From Planctomycetaceae bacterium (GTDB lineage Bacteria > Planctomycetota > Planctomycetia > Pirellulales > Pirellulaceae): a stretch of DNA of 9,621 bases. Positions within the stretch are counted from its first letter, which is position 1, and every line of letters begins with the position of its first letter. The notes beneath the pieces were generated by a model. It worked only from the letters and a program-made list of their open reading frames with translations, made no database searches and was not told the origin of the DNA. The DNA is taken from contig DTSG01000370.1 in the NCBI GenBank assembly GCA_012965455.1, positions 1 through 9,621 on the forward strand, written 5' to 3'. Made by a program: the position numbers and the translations under genes. Below are positions 6,893 to 9,621 of the stretch, one piece after another.

Positions 6893-8206
6893 TTACGCAA
6901 AGGCTTGTTTAATTGGCGTACCGTTACGGACAATAGTGATTGGTCGACCCGTGCCGCTTTCATATTCCTTAGTATGGTCAATTCCCATTGCTTGATAAAA
7001 AGTAGCAGCGACATCGTCGGGAGAAATGCCTGCATCAGCCGGTGCGGTTGCTTTCGCATCACTTTTGCCGATGACTTGACCGCCTTGAATTCCACCTCCA
7101 GCGAGCAACATGAACATACAGCGTGGATAGTGATCGCGGCCGCCTTCAGCGGTTCTAGTATTTATTTTTGGCGTTCGACCAAACTCACCCGTCACATATA
7201 CGACAGTCGACTCGAGCAAGCCCTTTTCCGTTAAGCCTGTAAATAATGCTGCTAAGCCTTCATCAAATGCTGGCAGCTGACGATTTTTCAACGTTGTAAA
7301 ATTATCACGATGCGTATCCCAACCACCGTAGGAGACAGTCACGAATTTCACGCCAGCTCCCACCAAACGTGTTGCTAGCAAACAACTCATTCCAAACGGC
7401 GTCGTGCCAAACTTCTTGGCATAAGACTCAGGTTCGCGATTAATGTCAAATGCTTCTCGCGCTGCCTTGGAAGTAATCATCGCTCGCGCCTGCTTGTCAA
7501 ACTTGTTCATGCCTTTGAGCAGCTGATTGTTTTGCTCTGCTTTCTTAAACACCGTATCCAAATCGGACAACAGGTTTTGTCGCTTCGTGACTTCACTAAC
7601 AGTCAACCCATTACCCAGTGTCACTCCTCGAACCGAAAACGGTTGTCCCGGACGTGGTGTCGCGCCTGTATTAAGTGGTGCATATTGAACACCCAAAAAC
7701 CCTGCTCGTTGTGTGCTGCGAGGAATTGCCACAAACGGTGGCACATCTTCGGTTTTGGATGATTGTGTTAGTTCCTTGGTTACCACGGCGCCATAGCTAG
7801 GATATTCCAGTGCGGCGACTGGCCGGTTTCCCGTATTCACATACTCGCTGCCTAAACGGTGAGCGCCCAACGTGTGACTAACACCCCGTAAGACCACATA
7901 CTTATCCGCACATTGCGCTAACTTGGGAAGATGCTCACTAATCTCAATTCCGGCCACATTGGTTTTTATTGGATTAAAAGTCCCGCGAAATTCGACCGGT
8001 GCATCAGGCTTCAAATCAAAGGTGTCCATATGTGAAGGACCACCAGGCAAGTTCACAAAGATCGCATTTTTGCCTTGAGCTGCGGCAAGTTCATCGGCTT
8101 GAGCCATGCTTAAATAGCCCGCCAAATTCACGCCTGCAATTCCGGCTGCACCAATCTGTAAAAAATCGCGTCGGCGTACACCGTCACATGTCCTGTGAAT
8201 AGTCAT
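6893..8206 (-). CDS. DUF1501 family protein, Tat-exported
   Basis: A 437-residue DUF1501 protein, a family placed in the alkaline phosphatase/sulfatase-like clan and very abundant in Planctomycetes; no reaction is established for it to my knowledge. The N-terminus carries a twin-arginine signal, RRRDFLQIG at 11-19, followed by a hydrophobic stretch to about 37, so it is exported folded. Family motifs are all present: LPGGPSHMDTFD (53-64), SHTLGAHRLGSEY (110-122), YGGWDTH (293-299), GEFGRTP (340-346) and GRDHYP (356-361). The His/Asp/Glu residues in them (His59, Asp61, Asp297, His299, Glu341, Asp358, His359) are plausible metal ligands by analogy with the clan (inference). Length is normal and I see no break. 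The ATG at 8206 has AGGA at 8216-8213 with a 6-base spacer; this overlaps the stop of the upstream PSD1 gene, so the two are probably translationally coupled. A strong terminator follows. Confidence 0.95.
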   Translation of the reverse strand: MTIHRTCDGVRRRDFLQIGAAGIAGVNLAGYLSMAQADELAAAQGKNAIFVNLPGGPSHMDTFDLKPDAPVEFRGTFNPIKTNVAGIEISEHLPKLAQCADKYVVLRGVSHTLGAHRLGSEYVNTGNRPVAALEYPSYGAVVTKELTQSSKTEDVPPFVAIPRSTQRAGFLGVQYAPLNTGATPRPGQPFSVRGVTLGNGLTVSEVTKRQNLLSDLDTVFKKAEQNNQLLKGMNKFDKQARAMITSKAAREAFDINREPESYAKKFGTTPFGMSCLLATRLVGAGVKFVTVSYGGWDTHRDNFTTLKNRQLPAFDEGLAALFTGLTEKGLLESTVVYVTGEFGRTPKINTRTAEGGRDHYPRCMFMLLAGGGIQGGQVIGKSDAKATAPADAGISPDDVAATFYQAMGIDHTKEYESGTGRPITIVRNGTPIKQAFA

Positions 8207-8212
8207 ATTTTT

Positions 8213-8216
8213 TCCT
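8213..8216 (-). promoter_or_regulatory. Shine-Dalgarno of DUF1501 overlapping the PSD1 stop codon
   Basis: AGGA (8216-8213, minus strand) lies six bases before the ATG at 8206 and shares two bases with the TAG stop (8217-8215) of the upstream gene. Ribosomes ending PSD1 translation would sit on this site, the usual geometry for coupled translation. Confidence 0.75.
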
Positions 8217-9621
8217 AATGGTTAACAACAAATTCTTTTGTATTCACTAATGCCCACAACACTCCGCGGACGCCATTAATCGTATCTTCCGACTCATTAA
8301 TATACTTAATACACTTCGCCAATTCCTGCTCACTCGGATACCGACTGAGTGTTCGCAAATACGCCTGTTTGACGATGTCATCTACACCAGGCACCTGCCG
8401 CGCGACCTTGTCATCATTTGAGTTATCATCAGCACGATCCTCCGCGACAACATTCTCTTTCTCGGCTGAATTTGGTGGTCCAAATCGCTGCACGTACATT
8501 CGGCGCCGATCTTGCAATGATTTAACCAATGCAGCGGCATTGCCTTGTTTTCGATAATACGCAATCCGTTTCTCTAGACTCTGCATCAATTGTTCATAGT
8601 TTGCTGGCGGCTTCCTGGGTGTTGAATTTGAACTATTACTTACGCGACCAACTCCTGTAAAGGCCCACTTGTTTTCCTGCGAAACTTGATACAACCACCC
8701 TGTATTTCGACGATCCAGTAAACGATAGATATCTTGATCGTTCTGCAAATAGACCGTCTGCAACAAAGTAGGGTCCCCGCTGCGATCACATTCACAACTA
8801 CTTTCACGAGTCGAACGGCCAAACACCATCAAACCAAATGTACTTGGATTATTACCTTGCAAGAACCGTTCGCTGGATGAAGCGATTGAAATCGCCCGTC
8901 CCTTCATCTCCGCGTGTAACCGCTGAGCTTCTTGGTCAGAAGCTGTTGCCATCGCAATTGCGTCGACAGTTACTTCGGCCGGCAATCGCCGTGGAACTTG
9001 ATGACTAAAGTTACGATCATCACCTTGATTGGTTTCATTGGTTTGCCAACTCAATTGATACGTACGACTGTTGATTATTTCCCGCTGCAACCACTTGATA
9101 TCAAAATCATGATCCAAAAATCCTTGTGTCAGATAATCAAGCAGCGCTGCGTTGCTAGGTGGATTTGCCAAACTAAGATCGTCTGGCGGGTCGACAATGC
9201 CGACGTTGAAATAATTTGCCCACACTCGATTGACAAACGCTTTTGCAAAATAGGGATTCTCTTTCGAACGCAACCATTGCATCAGCGGTTCACGAACATC
9301 CTGATTTCGCTCGAACCGGACAACATCTCCTCCAAGAATAGAAGCTTCCGTCAATACGGCTCCACTGGAACGCCCATTCTCATCTACTTTGCGAGGGCCA
9401 CGTGTATACAACATGGGAAACGGTACTGTCTCGCCCGCTCGTATTTTATTAGTTAACTCCCGCCGTAATTCCCCTCCGCGTAATTTACTTATGCCTAAAT
9501 CCTTTAGCATATTTTGATAAACCGCACGATCTGCTCCAACCGGCGTATTGCCGAAAACAACACCCGAGAAGAAACTCGAGAATTCTGCGAAATCCTGCTT
9601 GGACCACACATCAAATGGATG
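8215..9621 (-). CDS. DUF1549/DUF1553 (PSD1-type) planctomycete protein (5' end outside window)
   Basis: The C-terminal 468 residues of a larger protein. The frame is open to the right edge; the GTG at 9609 is an internal valine, because the codons before it read H-P-F-D and belong to the conserved H-P-[FY]-x-x-W end of DUF1549 (HPFDVWSKQDF at 1-11 here). DUF1553 follows: REPLMQWLRSKENPYFAKAFVNRVW (about 100-125), VDPPDDLSLANPPSNAALLDYL, WLQREIINSRTYQLSW, and the CECDRSGDP-LLQTVYLQND block. It ends with the typical AYLRTLSRYPSEQEL and LWALVNTKEFVVNH. Full-length relatives often carry an N-terminal signal peptide and a PSCyt1 haem-c domain (CxxCH); none of that is in view. A polar, coiled-coil-like insertion occupies about residues 311-412. 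These proteins are exported and of unknown function, nearly always next to DUF1501 as here. The eight-base gap and overlapping ribosome binding site indicate one operon. Confidence 0.93.
   Translation of the reverse strand, partial: HPFDVWSKQDFAEFSSFFSGVVFGNTPVGADRAVYQNMLKDLGISKLRGGELRRELTNKIRAGETVPFPMLYTRGPRKVDENGRSSGAVLTEASILGGDVVRFERNQDVREPLMQWLRSKENPYFAKAFVNRVWANYFNVGIVDPPDDLSLANPPSNAALLDYLTQGFLDHDFDIKWLQREIINSRTYQLSWQTNETNQGDDRNFSHQVPRRLPAEVTVDAIAMATASDQEAQRLHAEMKGRAISIASSSERFLQGNNPSTFGLMVFGRSTRESSCECDRSGDPTLLQTVYLQNDQDIYRLLDRRNTGWLYQVSQENKWAFTGVGRVSNSSNSTPRKPPANYEQLMQSLEKRIAYYRKQGNAAALVKSLQDRRRMYVQRFGPPNSAEKENVVAEDRADDNSNDDKVARQVPGVDDIVKQAYLRTLSRYPSEQELAKCIKYINESEDTINGVRGVLWALVNTKEFVVNH
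8386..8691 (-). other. Polar coiled-coil insertion inside the DUF1553 domain
   Basis: Between the block ending DRRNTGWL and the C-terminal VDDIVKQAYLRTL, where the family as I know it usually has a short linker, about 100 residues are inserted. They begin with a Ser/Asn/Pro-rich stretch, continue with a charged helix (YEQLMQSLEKRIAYYRKQG, SLQDRRRMYVQRFG) and end in an acidic, Asn/Asp-rich segment (AEDRADDNSNDD). The reading frame is intact throughout, so this is an insertion and not a frameshift. That it is unusual rests on memory of the family, not on an alignment. Confidence 0.5.

Noticed and set aside
8932..9456. Plus-strand open frame of 174 codons
   Set aside because: Antisense to a strongly conserved part of DUF1553; the encoded sequence shows no recognisable features.
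9607..9609. GTG at 9609 as the start of the PSD1 gene
   Set aside because: The frame continues to the window edge and the upstream codons encode HPFD, part of a conserved DUF1549 motif, so the gene is truncated by the window and this is an internal valine.
1..9621. CRISPR array, tRNA, rRNA, insertion sequence or prophage
   Set aside because: No regularly spaced direct repeats outside the LRR coding array, no tRNA-like cloverleaf, no transposase or integrase frame and no terminal inverted repeats were seen.

Overview
The window looks like a piece of a planctomycete chromosome, most likely of the order Pirellulales. The main reason is the pair at the right end: a DUF1549/DUF1553 (PSD1-type) protein followed immediately by a Tat-exported DUF1501 protein, a combination strongly expanded in Planctomycetes. 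The exported leucine-rich-repeat lipoprotein, the very large exported protein of unknown function and the small exported 'LSPQQK' protein fit the same group. Base composition looks moderate, somewhat AT-leaning by eye (not calculated). Genus cannot be fixed from the sequence. Coding density is high and no intergenic gap exceeds about 220 bases. I see no rRNA, tRNA, CRISPR array, insertion sequence or phage gene.

Region 1 (1-5262, all minus strand) reads, in transcription order, as: a candidate sigma70-like promoter (5262-5234); a 14-repeat LRR lipoprotein (5155-3800); a 921-residue exported, two-TM protein with two large extracytoplasmic domains (3728-963); and an ABC-2-type transporter ATPase (875 to beyond base 1). 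The gaps are 71 and 87 bases with no hairpin terminator, so one transcription unit is plausible. The transporter permease would be expected just beyond the left edge. My inference is an envelope-associated ABC export or remodelling module with dedicated surface/periplasmic partners; the substrate is unknown.

Region 2 (5377-6252, plus strand) is a single divergent gene for a six- or seven-TM inner-membrane protein with a soluble C-terminal tail, family unrecognised. It converges, with a 35-base gap, on a small exported coiled-coil-like protein (6728-6288, minus), which has its own candidate promoter at 6795-6767.

Region 3 (6813-9621, minus strand) is the 3' end of a planctomycete 'PSCyt/PSD1 - DUF1501' operon: the PSD1 gene (5' end outside the window), then DUF1501 eight bases downstream with its Shine-Dalgarno overlapping the PSD1 stop codon, and then a 13-bp perfect hairpin with a U8 tract as terminator. 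The biochemical role of this pair is not established to my knowledge.
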